From Candidatus Brocadia pituitae (GTDB lineage Bacteria > Planctomycetota > Brocadiia > Brocadiales > Brocadiaceae), in assembly GCA_017347445.1 (NCBI GenBank), contig AP021856.1, positions 3,666,613 through 3,730,612 of the forward strand: a stretch of 64,000 nt of DNA, given 5' to 3'. Shown in pieces: positions 52,728-61,799 of this stretch. Numbering within the stretch: position 1 is the first letter of the stretch; the number at the start of each line of letters is the position of its first letter. A model generated the notes under the pieces. It was not told the origin of the DNA. It saw nothing but the letters and a program-made list of their open reading frames with translations, and did not search any database. Position numbers and translations under genes: made by a program.

Positions 52728-55700
52728 TTATGGGGATTTGGCATCCATTCGTATGCCTTTTTGCAAGAGACGGTCTATATCAGCGGATGATAAAGGCTGG
52801 CTGTAAAGGTAGCCCTGAATATGATTACAATGGAGTTCACGGAGGAAGTCGGCCTGTTCTTTATTTTCAACACCCTCGGCAACGATCTTCAGTTTAAGGC
52901 TTTTGGCGACTGCAATGATAGCGGTGACAATTGCTGCGTCATCCGGATTTGTCGTAATATCTTGCACAAAGGATCGGTCAATTTTGATAGTGTCTACGGG
53001 AAAACGCTTCAGATAGCTCAGAGAAGAGTATTCGGTACCAAAATCATCAATAGAAAAGAGCACACCAACAGACTTTAACTCCCGGAGCACAGCGAGAATA
53101 GCCATGTCGTTTTGCATAACAATGCCTTCCGTAAGTTCCAGTTCCAGATACTTCGGATCAAGGCACGTCTCCTGTAATACACGGGTAATCATACTCACAA
53201 GATTCTGTTGTTTAAACTGGCGTACGGAAAGATTGACGGTAATACGGAAGGTAGGAAACCCTGCGTCGTGCCATGCCCTGGTTTGAGCACAGGCGGTCTT
53301 CAGTACCCATTCACCAATAAGGACAATAAGACCTGTTTCTTCAGCAATGGGAATGAATTTGGTCGGGTAAAGCATTCCCAAGGTGGGGTGCTGCCAGCGT
53401 ATTAACGCTTCCATACTCATAATCTGACCAGTATCCAGATTTACCAGTGGTTGGTAATAGACGATCAACTCGCCTTTCGTCAGCGCCTTGCGCAGATCAT
53501 TCTCCAGCATCAGCCTTTCAAGGTTATTTATATTCATGTCCTCCCTGTAAAACTTGAAGGCATTCCCTCCCTGCTCTTTGGCATGGTACATGGCAATATC
53601 GGCCTTTTTAATCAGATTTTCCATGTCATTTGCATCGAACGGATAGATGGCAATACCGATGCTAGCCGTTACGTGCAATTCAAGCCCATCAAGGTGAAAG
53701 GCGGCAGACAGGACACGGAGAATTTTTTGCGCTATAAGAGCAGCGTCCTGCGGATAGAGAATGTCTGAGATAATGAAGATAAATTCATCTCCCCCTAATC
53801 GTGACACGGTATCTCCTTCACGGATGCAATCTTTCAGACGATCTGCAAGGGCCTTCAGCAACAGATCGCCAAAGGCATGCCCTAACGTATCATTAATCGT
53901 TTTAAACCGGTCCAGATCGAGGAATATTACCGATGTCAGTCGTTTGTTTCGGTTTGCATGGATCACTTCCTGACGCAGGCGGTCAGCAAACAAAATACGG
54001 TTAGGCAGATTTGTTAATGTGTCGTAATGTGCCATATAGACAATCTGCTTTTCTGCCTCCTTTTTGTCCGTAATATCCTCATGTATCGCAACGAAGTGGC
54101 GCGTTTTTCCCTTCAGGTCCAGCAGCGGGGTAATAGTCTGGTTCACGGTATAAAGACCGCCGTCCTTGTGGCGGTTTATGACCTCTCCACGAAAGACATT
54201 CCCTGCAAGGATCGTTTGCCATACCTGCTGATAGTATGCAGCATCATGTTTGCCTGATTTGAACAGACGCGGGGTCAGGCCACAGGCCTCGTCTGATGTG
54301 TATCCACTCAGTTTGGCAAAAGCAGCGTTAACCCACGTAATTCGTCCCACGCTATCGGTAATAAATACAGCATTGGCTACCGATGCCATTGCGGCGCTAT
54401 GCAGGCGCAATTGCTGCTGATCTCTTGCAATCAGCAAGGTTATACTGATGCGAGCAGCCAGATTTTCCAGCAAGTGAATGGTTGTTGCATCAAAGGCATC
54501 TGTTTTTTGGTCGTACAAATTTAGCGTACCAATCACCTTGCCTTCAGAAAATAAGGGGACTGCAAGGAAGGATTGCAATCCATACTGACAAGCGCGTTCC
54601 CGGCATCGCTGAAAGACAGCCTCTTGCGCATCGAGGGCACTCCGCGTCTTTCCGGTGCGAATGGCAAGGCCGATGAAGCATTTATGATCAGGAACTTCAT
54701 TCCATCGGGCATTGAAATCTTTAAGGTAATTTCCATGGGTGCCGGCTTGTGCTGAAATGCTAACCGTGCCATCTGCTTCTTTCATGCCGAGCCAGACCAG
54801 GGGATAGGCAAAAATATCAGTAAGACACGTGCAAACATACGGTAAGATAAAATCCGGCGGTTGTCCCTGCAGCACAAATTGATCAATTTCGTGAAATAAA
54901 GCGTCAATAACTTGAGTTTGTTTCAGATGAGTAATATCAGCAAGCACTCTCATGACACCCTTCACATTGCCCTGCCCATCACGCAGTGGCGCTGTGGAGA
55001 GGCTGATGTCAACCGGAGAACCATCTTGTTTTTGTCTGCGCACCTCAACGCCGGTAAACGACTCGCCTTGCAATACCCTTTCCCGCAATGCACGAAACTC
55101 TTCTTGTTTATCATGAGGAACAATGGGAAGAAAGTGACCGAGTACCTCCCGCTCTTTCCAGCCAAACAGGTGTTCTGCAGCTTGATTCCACATCGTAACA
55201 TTTCCCTGTAAATCGAGGGCAATGATAGAAAGAGGCGAGGCTTGAATCAATGCCTGAAGCACTTGATTCGTTTCTCTCAACGACTCTTCGGCTTGCTTGC
55301 GCATGCTGATGTCGGTTGCTATTTCAAGCCGGACAATACAGCCATCTACCCAGGTAATAGCCCTGTCAGAAATTGCGTACCATCGCCCGTCCAGGGTATT
55401 CTGAAATTCCCATGAGTATATGCCTGCAGGATTTCCATTGGCATCTAAAAGTTTATCGTTAGTGCAAAAATTGCATTGTTTAACCTGGTTCGCCTGAAAC
55501 GTTTCCCAACAGATTTTGCCGGTTACGTTTCCAACAAGATCTTTCAGATATTTGTTTGCATAAAGGATTTCGTGGGTTTTCAAGTCCGCAACATATACCA
55601 CAGCATTCAGCCCATCCAAAACGGAAGTAAGTCGTTTATGGGCTTCCTGTAAAGCTTCCTCCGCACGCCGGCGTTCTGTGACGTCCCTGGCGATGCCAAT

Positions 55701-57542
55701 GGTTCTCAGAACGTTTCCGTTTCCGTCCCTTAACTGAAAATTCCTGTATTCACATACGATCCCCGTATCTTTAAACCTGAGCTCAAATTGCAGGCTTTCA
55801 CCTCCAACAGTTCTCGTATGGAAATCGATCGCCTTTTTTAAGTTTTCTTCGTCAAAAAGAGGTGAAAATGGTTTTCCTATGAATTCTTCGGGTTTATGGC
55901 CCGTAAGTTTTTCAAAGATCTTGTTTACATATAAAATATTGCCTTGCGTATCGCAAATGTATGCGAGGTCCCTTATTTCAGAGAACAACAATTGAAATAT
56001 CTTCAATTCTTCATGCATCTTTTCATTTTCTGTAACGTCAACGAAAGCTACCCCCACACAATTATTTGAAAGGGGAAACGCTTTGACGGACAGAATCGCA
56101 CTGGAATTGACCTTGTCGGTAAAGTGCTCGTCTTTCAGTCTTTTTACCTTACCAGAACGGACGACCTCGGCATAGATCTGTGGAACTTCTGTTCCCATGA
56201 GATTGGGAAAACACTCTGTCATGGTCTTTCCGGTGAGATCTCCCAGTGCCACCCCGGTACATTGAGTTGCTGCGGTATTTGCGGCAATAAGTTTATAGGT
56301 TTTTATATCATCAACATTCTCTAGCTGCCAGACAACCATGCCTATTTGTACATTATCCAGGATTTCCACATAGAGCCGGATACGCTCTTCCGCCCGCTTG
56401 CGTTCGGTAATGTCATGAAAAATATTCAGCACGACCTTTTTCTTGCCCCAGGCAATAACACTGGCATGGAGTTCGGCCGGTATTTTATGCCCCATTTTAT
56501 GGCGGAGAGAGAGTTCTTTGGTAAAGGCAGTACCTATGTGAATGCAATCTTCAAGCATCTTCGTATACGATGTTGCTTCTTCTTCAGGGCAAAGTTGTGT
56601 ATAATGCATACCGATGAGTTCTTTTCGAGAATATCCAAGCAGGGCTTCTGCACCTTGATTTACATCAATAATTATCCCTGATTCTGCATCGGTAAGGGAA
56701 ATAGACCCATGAGCAGTTTCGATAAGTTTCCGGTATGTTGCTTCAATATCCTGTAATGCCCCATCATCCAGTTTGAGTTCGGTAATATTCTGCGCCGTAC
56801 CATAGATATGGATAACACGACCCTGTGCATCTCCCCATACCGGCTGGGCGTAATCACGCAACCAGAGCATCTCGCCGTTTTTTGTGATAATACGAAATTC
56901 ACTGATCTTCGACTGGCCCGAAAGCAGACAACTCCGGTGCTGAAGAAAAAGAGCTTTGTCTTCCGGACAGACAAGACTATACCAACCGTCATGCCCTTTT
57001 ATCTCTTCAAGGGTATATCCGGTGATTGGAGTAAAGGCATCGGTTACACATTCACATAAGAATGCACCATTGGATTCAACACGCACCGTGTATGCATAGT
57101 CAGAAATAGTTTCCGTGATATCATACCGCCCTTGAGAAACTTTCGCCCGATTCCCTGATCTGTTATGTCCGTTATCCAGACTCACATCCCTCAGGCTCTT
57201 CTTCAATGCCATAGGCAAGCGATGCATTTTTCTTTTCAGAATATAGTCGCTCAGGCCGGATTTCATTCCCTCCACGGCGATTTCTTCGTTGCCATGATCG
57301 GTAAGCATGATTACCGGCACGGAAGGAAAGCGTTCTTTCACCGACCGGAGAATCCATAATCCATCAGTCCAGTCAAGGCGATAGTCGGTAATCACAGCAT
57401 CAAAGGCGCCTTTCCCGATAACCTCATCAAAATCCTCCCGCTTATGTATTTCCAGAAACTCTAAGCCATAAAAGTCCTTTTGGAAATCCTGCTTGATCCG
57501 CACGCGATCATCCTGGTTGTTATCAATAATCAGCAATTTCAT
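52728..57542 (-). CDS. Large REC-PAS-GAF-GGDEF-EAL c-di-GMP turnover protein
   Basis: A 1604-residue cytosolic sensor enzyme. It has a receiver (1-118; phospho-Asp53 in ITDYRL), about six PAS domains with PAC parts (145-910), a GAF domain (about 915-1080), another PAS (about 1085-1170), GGDEF (about 1175-1345) and EAL (1350-1604). RLGGDEF is intact and preceded by the inhibitory RxxD (REGD) five residues upstream. EALIRW, IDDFGTEYSSL and the loop residues of an active phosphodiesterase are present, so both activities are possible. One PAS carries a Cys cluster (QCNFC). I chose the ATG at 57542, after GGAGAGG. It could supply or remove c-di-GMP for the riboswitch at 47.4 kb. Confidence 0.93.
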   Translation of the reverse strand: MKLLIIDNNQDDRVRIKQDFQKDFYGLEFLEIHKREDFDEVIGKGAFDAVITDYRLDWTDGLWILRSVKERFPSVPVIMLTDHGNEEIAVEGMKSGLSDYILKRKMHRLPMALKKSLRDVSLDNGHNRSGNRAKVSQGRYDITETISDYAYTVRVESNGAFLCECVTDAFTPITGYTLEEIKGHDGWYSLVCPEDKALFLQHRSCLLSGQSKISEFRIITKNGEMLWLRDYAQPVWGDAQGRVIHIYGTAQNITELKLDDGALQDIEATYRKLIETAHGSISLTDAESGIIIDVNQGAEALLGYSRKELIGMHYTQLCPEEEATSYTKMLEDCIHIGTAFTKELSLRHKMGHKIPAELHASVIAWGKKKVVLNIFHDITERKRAEERIRLYVEILDNVQIGMVVWQLENVDDIKTYKLIAANTAATQCTGVALGDLTGKTMTECFPNLMGTEVPQIYAEVVRSGKVKRLKDEHFTDKVNSSAILSVKAFPLSNNCVGVAFVDVTENEKMHEELKIFQLLFSEIRDLAYICDTQGNILYVNKIFEKLTGHKPEEFIGKPFSPLFDEENLKKAIDFHTRTVGGESLQFELRFKDTGIVCEYRNFQLRDGNGNVLRTIGIARDVTERRRAEEALQEAHKRLTSVLDGLNAVVYVADLKTHEILYANKYLKDLVGNVTGKICWETFQANQVKQCNFCTNDKLLDANGNPAGIYSWEFQNTLDGRWYAISDRAITWVDGCIVRLEIATDISMRKQAEESLRETNQVLQALIQASPLSIIALDLQGNVTMWNQAAEHLFGWKEREVLGHFLPIVPHDKQEEFRALRERVLQGESFTGVEVRRQKQDGSPVDISLSTAPLRDGQGNVKGVMRVLADITHLKQTQVIDALFHEIDQFVLQGQPPDFILPYVCTCLTDIFAYPLVWLGMKEADGTVSISAQAGTHGNYLKDFNARWNEVPDHKCFIGLAIRTGKTRSALDAQEAVFQRCRERACQYGLQSFLAVPLFSEGKVIGTLNLYDQKTDAFDATTIHLLENLAARISITLLIARDQQQLRLHSAAMASVANAVFITDSVGRITWVNAAFAKLSGYTSDEACGLTPRLFKSGKHDAAYYQQVWQTILAGNVFRGEVINRHKDGGLYTVNQTITPLLDLKGKTRHFVAIHEDITDKKEAEKQIVYMAHYDTLTNLPNRILFADRLRQEVIHANRNKRLTSVIFLDLDRFKTINDTLGHAFGDLLLKALADRLKDCIREGDTVSRLGGDEFIFIISDILYPQDAALIAQKILRVLSAAFHLDGLELHVTASIGIAIYPFDANDMENLIKKADIAMYHAKEQGGNAFKFYREDMNINNLERLMLENDLRKALTKGELIVYYQPLVNLDTGQIMSMEALIRWQHPTLGMLYPTKFIPIAEETGLIVLIGEWVLKTACAQTRAWHDAGFPTFRITVNLSVRQFKQQNLVSMITRVLQETCLDPKYLELELTEGIVMQNDMAILAVLRELKSVGVLFSIDDFGTEYSSLSYLKRFPVDTIKIDRSFVQDITTNPDDAAIVTAIIAVAKSLKLKIVAEGVENKEQADFLRELHCNHIQGYLYSQPLSSADIDRLLQKGIRMDAKSP

Positions 57543-57635
57543 GGTGCCTCTCCATGCCAGAGATTTTCTTTCTGGCAGAATACAGGGTATATCAGCATAC
57601 AGGTAATCTTCTCCGTTAAAATTGAGAACCACTTA

Positions 57636-58130
57636 TTATCCGAAGAACACCTTCCAGACAAAGAGAGAAATCATCACAAGACCAATGATCATCTTTACCA
57701 TTGACCCGCCAACAAAACCCACAAAATTACCCAGGCCCGACTTCAATGCCCCTTTATACCCCTTCCCCCCTATCACTTCAAAGACAATTGTGCCAACGAT
57801 GGGTCCTAAGATCAAACCGACAGGCCCACCCATGAAGAATCCGGCACCGGTGCCCACAATCGAGCCAACAATCCCCCACCGTGTGGCGCCAAATTTTTTT
57901 GCGCCATACACATTCCCAAGGTTTTCCAATACGACAGAAAAAATGGTCATCAGTGCAAAAAACAGCAACATTATCCACGTAATTTTTTCAAAATGGGTAC
58001 AGAGTGCATAGATAAATGCCCCAACCCAAATAAGTGGCGTGCTCGGAATGATCGGCACAATAATTCCTGCCATTCCCAACATCATGATAATAAGAGAAAT
58101 GGTAAATACAACGATATCCCATATTCCCAT
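57636..58130 (-). CDS. DUF456 family membrane protein
   Basis: A 164-residue membrane protein of the DUF456 family. Its first helices (VVFTISLIIMMLGMAGIIVP, IIPSTPLIWVGAFIYAL) are followed by a Gly-rich segment (GSIVGTGAGFFMGGPVGLIL, GPIVGTIVFEVIGG) and a last helix. No catalytic residues are known. AGGAAAG lies upstream of the ATG. It lies 93 nt upstream of the large GGDEF-EAL gene on the same strand and may be co-transcribed. Function unknown. Confidence 0.88.
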   Translation of the reverse strand: MGIWDIVVFTISLIIMMLGMAGIIVPIIPSTPLIWVGAFIYALCTHFEKITWIMLLFFALMTIFSVVLENLGNVYGAKKFGATRWGIVGSIVGTGAGFFMGGPVGLILGPIVGTIVFEVIGGKGYKGALKSGLGNFVGFVGGSMVKMIIGLVMISLFVWKVFFG

Positions 58131-58360
58131 CAGTTATCTTTCCTGCGCAGTGTTGAAATTATGGCATGCATTTTTTAGAAATTATGGTAATATAATGACC
58201 ATGGCAGAATATGCCGGTTATAAATTATCATCCTCTGCCTCCTTCGCTCCGATAAGGCGAAAGAATTTGACTGCAAGCGCTAAATTATAATCATATCATG
58301 ATAGTACTCTGGATCCAACACAATTAGATAATCCTGAACAAAACCTTTGAGGAAAAAATT

Positions 58361-58630
58361 ATGTTTTGGCCGGTACTGGGTACCATTGCTGCAATTTGCA
58401 CAACCGTGGGGTTTATTCCCCAAATAATACGAGGCATAAAAACGAGAGAATTACGCGATGTTTCTCCCACCATGCTAACGCTTCTCCTGGTGGGGTGTAG
58501 TTTATGGTTGACGTACGGAATTCATTTAAAAAATCCTATCATTGCCCTGGCAAACGGTTTTACCCTTTCGTTTGTTATCACGATTTTCGTGTTGCGTGTA
58601 ATCTATAAAAGAAACACCTCAAAAAGCTAG
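58361..58630 (+). CDS. SemiSWEET-type transporter
   Basis: An 89-residue protein with three transmembrane helices, the size and fold of bacterial SemiSWEET proteins that dimerise to carry sugars. The first helix has the PQ-like motif TVGFIPQIIRGIKTRELRDV. The second has the conserved SLWLTYGIHLKN, and the third LANGFTLSFVITIFVLRVIY. GAGGAAAAA precedes the ATG. It stands alone before a tRNA gene. Confidence 0.9.
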   Translation: MFWPVLGTIAAICTTVGFIPQIIRGIKTRELRDVSPTMLTLLLVGCSLWLTYGIHLKNPIIALANGFTLSFVITIFVLRVIYKRNTSKS

Positions 58631-58749
58631 TGTTCCGAGTGCAATCAATTTCTTCCCCTCTTTTCCCGGAATAGTTATTGGAGAATTTTGCGATGGAAAT
58701 CAGTTTGATTTTTTCATAAAATAGTTTTGAGAAATATACGGTATAATTT

Positions 58750-58825
58750 GGGCGCTTGGCTCAGCGGCTAGAGCACTTGCTTCACACGCAAGGGATCAGT
58801 GGTTCGAATCCACTAGCGCCCACCA
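58750..58825 (+). tRNA. tRNA-Val (anticodon CAC)
   Basis: The acceptor stem GGGCGCT (58750-58756) pairs with AGCGCCC (58815-58821), and an A plus an encoded CCA follow. The anticodon stem CTTGC/GCAAG encloses the loop TTCACAC, giving CAC. The T arm has GGTTCGAATCC. Length and folds are canonical. The sequence downstream looks gene-poor and mobile-element-rich, in line with tRNA 3' ends as integration hotspots. Confidence 0.95.
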
Positions 58826-58934
58826 TTCAAATCAAGGGTTTCAGGCAGTTGGCCTATCCGGCTTCCCTCTGCGGTGACCAAATCGCGACCTGAATTCTCT
58901 AAAAATTCACGCCGTCCCTCCAGGACTCCGGGCA

Positions 58935-59114
58935 ATGGTGCGCACCCCTTGTGCTAACCGTGTTGCAAAGGTATTCGTATATCGTGAAAATGAAGACCCT
59001 GAATTCCTGACGTATCTAAAGCAGTATGAAAAGCCCTTCTCAGAGTATGCCGGGCAATCTTGGTTGATGCTCTACTCAGGAAAACAAGGTCACTTTTCAT
59101 ATGCCTTACTTTAG
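58935..59114 (+). CDS. Short hypothetical ORF, possible gene fragment
   Basis: A 59-codon frame (begins MVRTPCANRVAKVFVYRENE, ends GQSWLMLYSGKQGHFSYALL). Its composition is protein-like, with balanced polar and aromatic residues, and it looks like the C-terminus of a larger protein. No ribosome-binding site is visible. It lies between the tRNA and the disrupted methyltransferase locus. I do not recognise it; it may be debris. Confidence 0.35.
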   Translation: MVRTPCANRVAKVFVYRENEDPEFLTYLKQYEKPFSEYAGQSWLMLYSGKQGHFSYALL

Positions 59115-59363
59115 CCTTTTCTCCTAAAACACCCAGGGCAATTTAATTCAACAAAACCGTACGGGGTTTGCCGCTTTTCGTTTCTTGTAAGAATAAGTCT
59201 CATTTTGATTATGTTGACAGTGAGAATAACATTGAAATGATCCCTTAAATACCATATACTTCCGGCGAATACTCAACCATTAACTTGAAATGACACTTAC
59301 GAATGGGGGCTGATACTTTCGGCGCGCAGTCAATAAACCAAAATAATTAAGGCGGGAAAATCT

Positions 59364-59639
59364 ATGGCGCGAAAAAGGAATACAGGATCAGATTCGAAAC
59401 CTATCGAACAGTACGAACATAAAGACAAACAACGGCTCAACAACCCACCAGTAGGCTTAGTGGATACACACACCGATAATGGCGGACAAAAGAAGAAAAA
59501 ATACCAATACGACCCACACCTTGACCCGCAACTGCAATGGGCAGGCAAGACTGAACATACCGGCTTTGAAGTGCCTACCGTATGCCTGCACGTGCATGAA
59601 CGCATTGACCCAAAGCGAATAATTGAAACCGTAAAAATG
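59364..59639 (+). pseudogene. N-terminal fragment of a site-specific DNA-methyltransferase
   Basis: The frame begins MARKRNTGSDSKPIEQYEHK and DKQRLNNPPVGLV, continues KKKKYQYDPHLDPQLQWAGK and ends coherent coding at VCLHVHERIDPKRIIETVK. This is the conserved N-terminus of a large DNA-methyltransferase of the type III/Mod-like group. After residue ~92 the reading frame enters the inverted-repeat region of the insertion element (MSPAGGLSLPTFFTGQ) and stops. The catalytic domain is missing, so the gene is broken. The remaining methyltransferase at 61.8-63.7 kb is a different gene in the opposite direction. Confidence 0.75.
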
Positions 59640-59663
59640 TCCCCCGCTGGCGGCTTATCTTTA

Positions 59664-59685
59664 CCCACATTTTTTACTGGACAAA
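59664..59685 (+). repeat. Left terminal inverted repeat of the IS element
   Basis: Twenty-two bases exactly complementary to 61828-61849. The fragment gene's open frame runs through it and stops at 59723. Confidence 0.85.
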
Positions 59686-59813
59686 TCATGGTGGAGATAA
59701 TGAATGGGGGGTTAGTTCTGTAACAAAAACTTTCCACATAGCGGTCATATCATCAAGTCTTTGTATCCCAAGCCAAAGCGTTTTTGTTCCCGGTTCACCA
59801 TCCCCTTTTCGGC

Positions 59814-61799
59814 CTAAAAAACACCTAAACTCGCCACCATTCGAACCGCTTCCCTTAAACTCGGTGGATTTGAAGGTGGAGCCGGATTTTGGGTTTTGTA
59901 CGCAAGGAGTGCCTTCCATTCTGCTTCTTCAAAAAATACGGTACAGGGAACATCCGGTACTTCCCTGCCAAGTTTCGTTAAATAATAGATCCGCCATGCC
60001 ACTACCATATCGATTGCCAGACACGCTTCTATGCGATCGGCATTTCCCAGTTGCCTTTGTTCTATTTGACAACCACTCTTTAACGTCTTATGGTAAACCT
60101 CTATACCCCATCGCCTGGCATACCATTCCAGCTTCTCCACGGATTCTTCAAACGTATCCACCGGGATTGTCGTTAACAACATCCATTTGAGCGGGGTTGC
60201 TGATTCCGGCGCATTTTCTTCCACCGCCAGTATTGCATAAACCTTCAGAGGGCCTTTTGCTCGTTTCCCTGAGGGAGCTTTCAATTCCACCGCTCCATAT
60301 CGGATTGCCAATTCCGCTTCCCGTGACGGCTGATTTCCCTTTCGGGGAATCCTGATCCGCTGAATCCCGCTCACGGGACGACTGTTTATATACCCCCACA
60401 ATCGCTCCTGTTCATGGAACAGACTGCGATTATGTTCCGCACGAACTAACAACTTCGGATTCCCTGTGCCTTCCATGGCTAATTCAAATAATTCATAAAT
60501 ATCCGCCTCTCTGTCTCCGACACTGACGATAACGGTTTTCGGACACTGCTTTTGGATTTCCGCCACCGAGCTGAAACTCACCAGCCATTTGTTGCTCTCT
60601 TTCTCTTCTATGGGTAGTTTATGGCGCTGATGTTTCTTGCCATAGTTCTCTTTGTCCCTCGCCCAGCACTGCACATTCATCAGCCCCAGCGGCGTCCCCT
60701 CCCGGTTAAATGCCATCGTATCATGCACCATGAGCCCGATTACCTCTTCCCCCCTTGAACTAATCGGTCCAAGATTCTCTGTCGCCGGATGCAAACTATA
60801 ATTCAAACTCGTTGTGTCCTGTACCGCCAACACCACCTCTTCTTCCCTGATTCGATTCACGGTTGACTGATAATGTGCACTCAGGATTGTTTCCATGGTA
60901 CTTGCCTTGTTATCCAAAAATCGATATGCCGCTTTCGTTCTTGCACGGCTTTGGCATGCCTGCGGAATATTCGCCCGGGGGTTCGCATAAAAATCACGGG
61001 CCATCTCTCTCAGCCTGATGGTCAACCGCAAGTCCCCCAGATTCGCATTCCCAAACTCTTCTTCCGCCCAGTCGCAATGCCCCCTCACTTCTACGGCTTC
61101 CTTCACCTGTCCTTCACACAAACGCTCCCTTGCATCGGAATATAACGGATAAAGATAGATGTCTTTGACCGGCAGCCTATACTCATTCCCAGCATCCTGT
61201 CTCCCTCGTCCCTGCGTCGTTCCTACATGCTGAAAATTTGCCGCCTGATAACAGGTACCCAAAAACCTTCCTTTCTCTACAAAGGTCTCCACCAGTACCG
61301 GTGCATCACCATTTTGTTCCGCCCAGTCCCTCTTCATCTGCCTCAGACTCTTTGACAATACCCAGGATGCCAGGTTCTTCACTTTCACCCAGGGCGCTAT
61401 CAAAAAACGACTGTTACAGACAATGCGGTTTAAATATCTTAACCGGTTTTCTTCATTCCACCCTATCCATTCCTCTCTCGCCCTCAAACGCCACGCCGGG
61501 GAACTGAATGATAGCGCTCCTATCAAGCCATATTTCTCGCTCCTCACTAAATACCTCATCTGTTTCCCGTATAATGTCCCCTGTCCCAAATAATGGTATC
61601 GCTCTATCATTGCCTTCCAATGGGGATACTTCTCGTCTCTCGAATTATATACCCTGACAAGCTCGATTTCACCAAGTTCCTCTAAACAACACTCTATCCC
61701 GGACTCTTCTGATTCACACGCCTGTTCCTGATTCCCGGTTCGACCCGGCAACCTGTTTGTTCGGCTTTCTTCTGGAAAACTATCTGCATTGTGTTTCAT
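59814..61799 (-). CDS. IS4-family transposase with N-terminal DruA-like (DUF4338) domain
   Basis: A 661-residue fusion. Residues about 30-230 match the DruA/DUF4338 fold, with MIERYHYLGQGTLYGKQMRY, FSSPAWRLRAREEWIGWNEE, RIVCNSRFLIAPWV and LVETFVEKGRFLGTCYQAAN. Residues about 240-310 form a Tn5-like DNA-binding domain (EEFGNANLGDLRLTIRLREM, KAAYRFLDN). The DDE catalytic domain follows: Asp in VLAVQDTTSLNY, Asp in VSVGDREADIYELF and the YREK signature YARRWGIEVYHKTLKSG. All three acidic residues are present, so it may be active. The start may also be the TTG at 61817. The role of the DruA part is unknown; DruA is a subunit of the Druantia defence system. Confidence 0.88.
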   Translation of the reverse strand: MKHNADSFPEESRTNRLPGRTGNQEQACESEESGIECCLEELGEIELVRVYNSRDEKYPHWKAMIERYHYLGQGTLYGKQMRYLVRSEKYGLIGALSFSSPAWRLRAREEWIGWNEENRLRYLNRIVCNSRFLIAPWVKVKNLASWVLSKSLRQMKRDWAEQNGDAPVLVETFVEKGRFLGTCYQAANFQHVGTTQGRGRQDAGNEYRLPVKDIYLYPLYSDARERLCEGQVKEAVEVRGHCDWAEEEFGNANLGDLRLTIRLREMARDFYANPRANIPQACQSRARTKAAYRFLDNKASTMETILSAHYQSTVNRIREEEVVLAVQDTTSLNYSLHPATENLGPISSRGEEVIGLMVHDTMAFNREGTPLGLMNVQCWARDKENYGKKHQRHKLPIEEKESNKWLVSFSSVAEIQKQCPKTVIVSVGDREADIYELFELAMEGTGNPKLLVRAEHNRSLFHEQERLWGYINSRPVSGIQRIRIPRKGNQPSREAELAIRYGAVELKAPSGKRAKGPLKVYAILAVEENAPESATPLKWMLLTTIPVDTFEESVEKLEWYARRWGIEVYHKTLKSGCQIEQRQLGNADRIEACLAIDMVVAWRIYYLTKLGREVPDVPCTVFFEEAEWKALLAYKTQNPAPPSNPPSLREAVRMVASLGVF

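Noticed and set aside
58742-58747. TATAAT as promoter of tRNA-Val
   Set aside because: It is only two bases before the mature 5' end, so transcription from it would start inside the tRNA.
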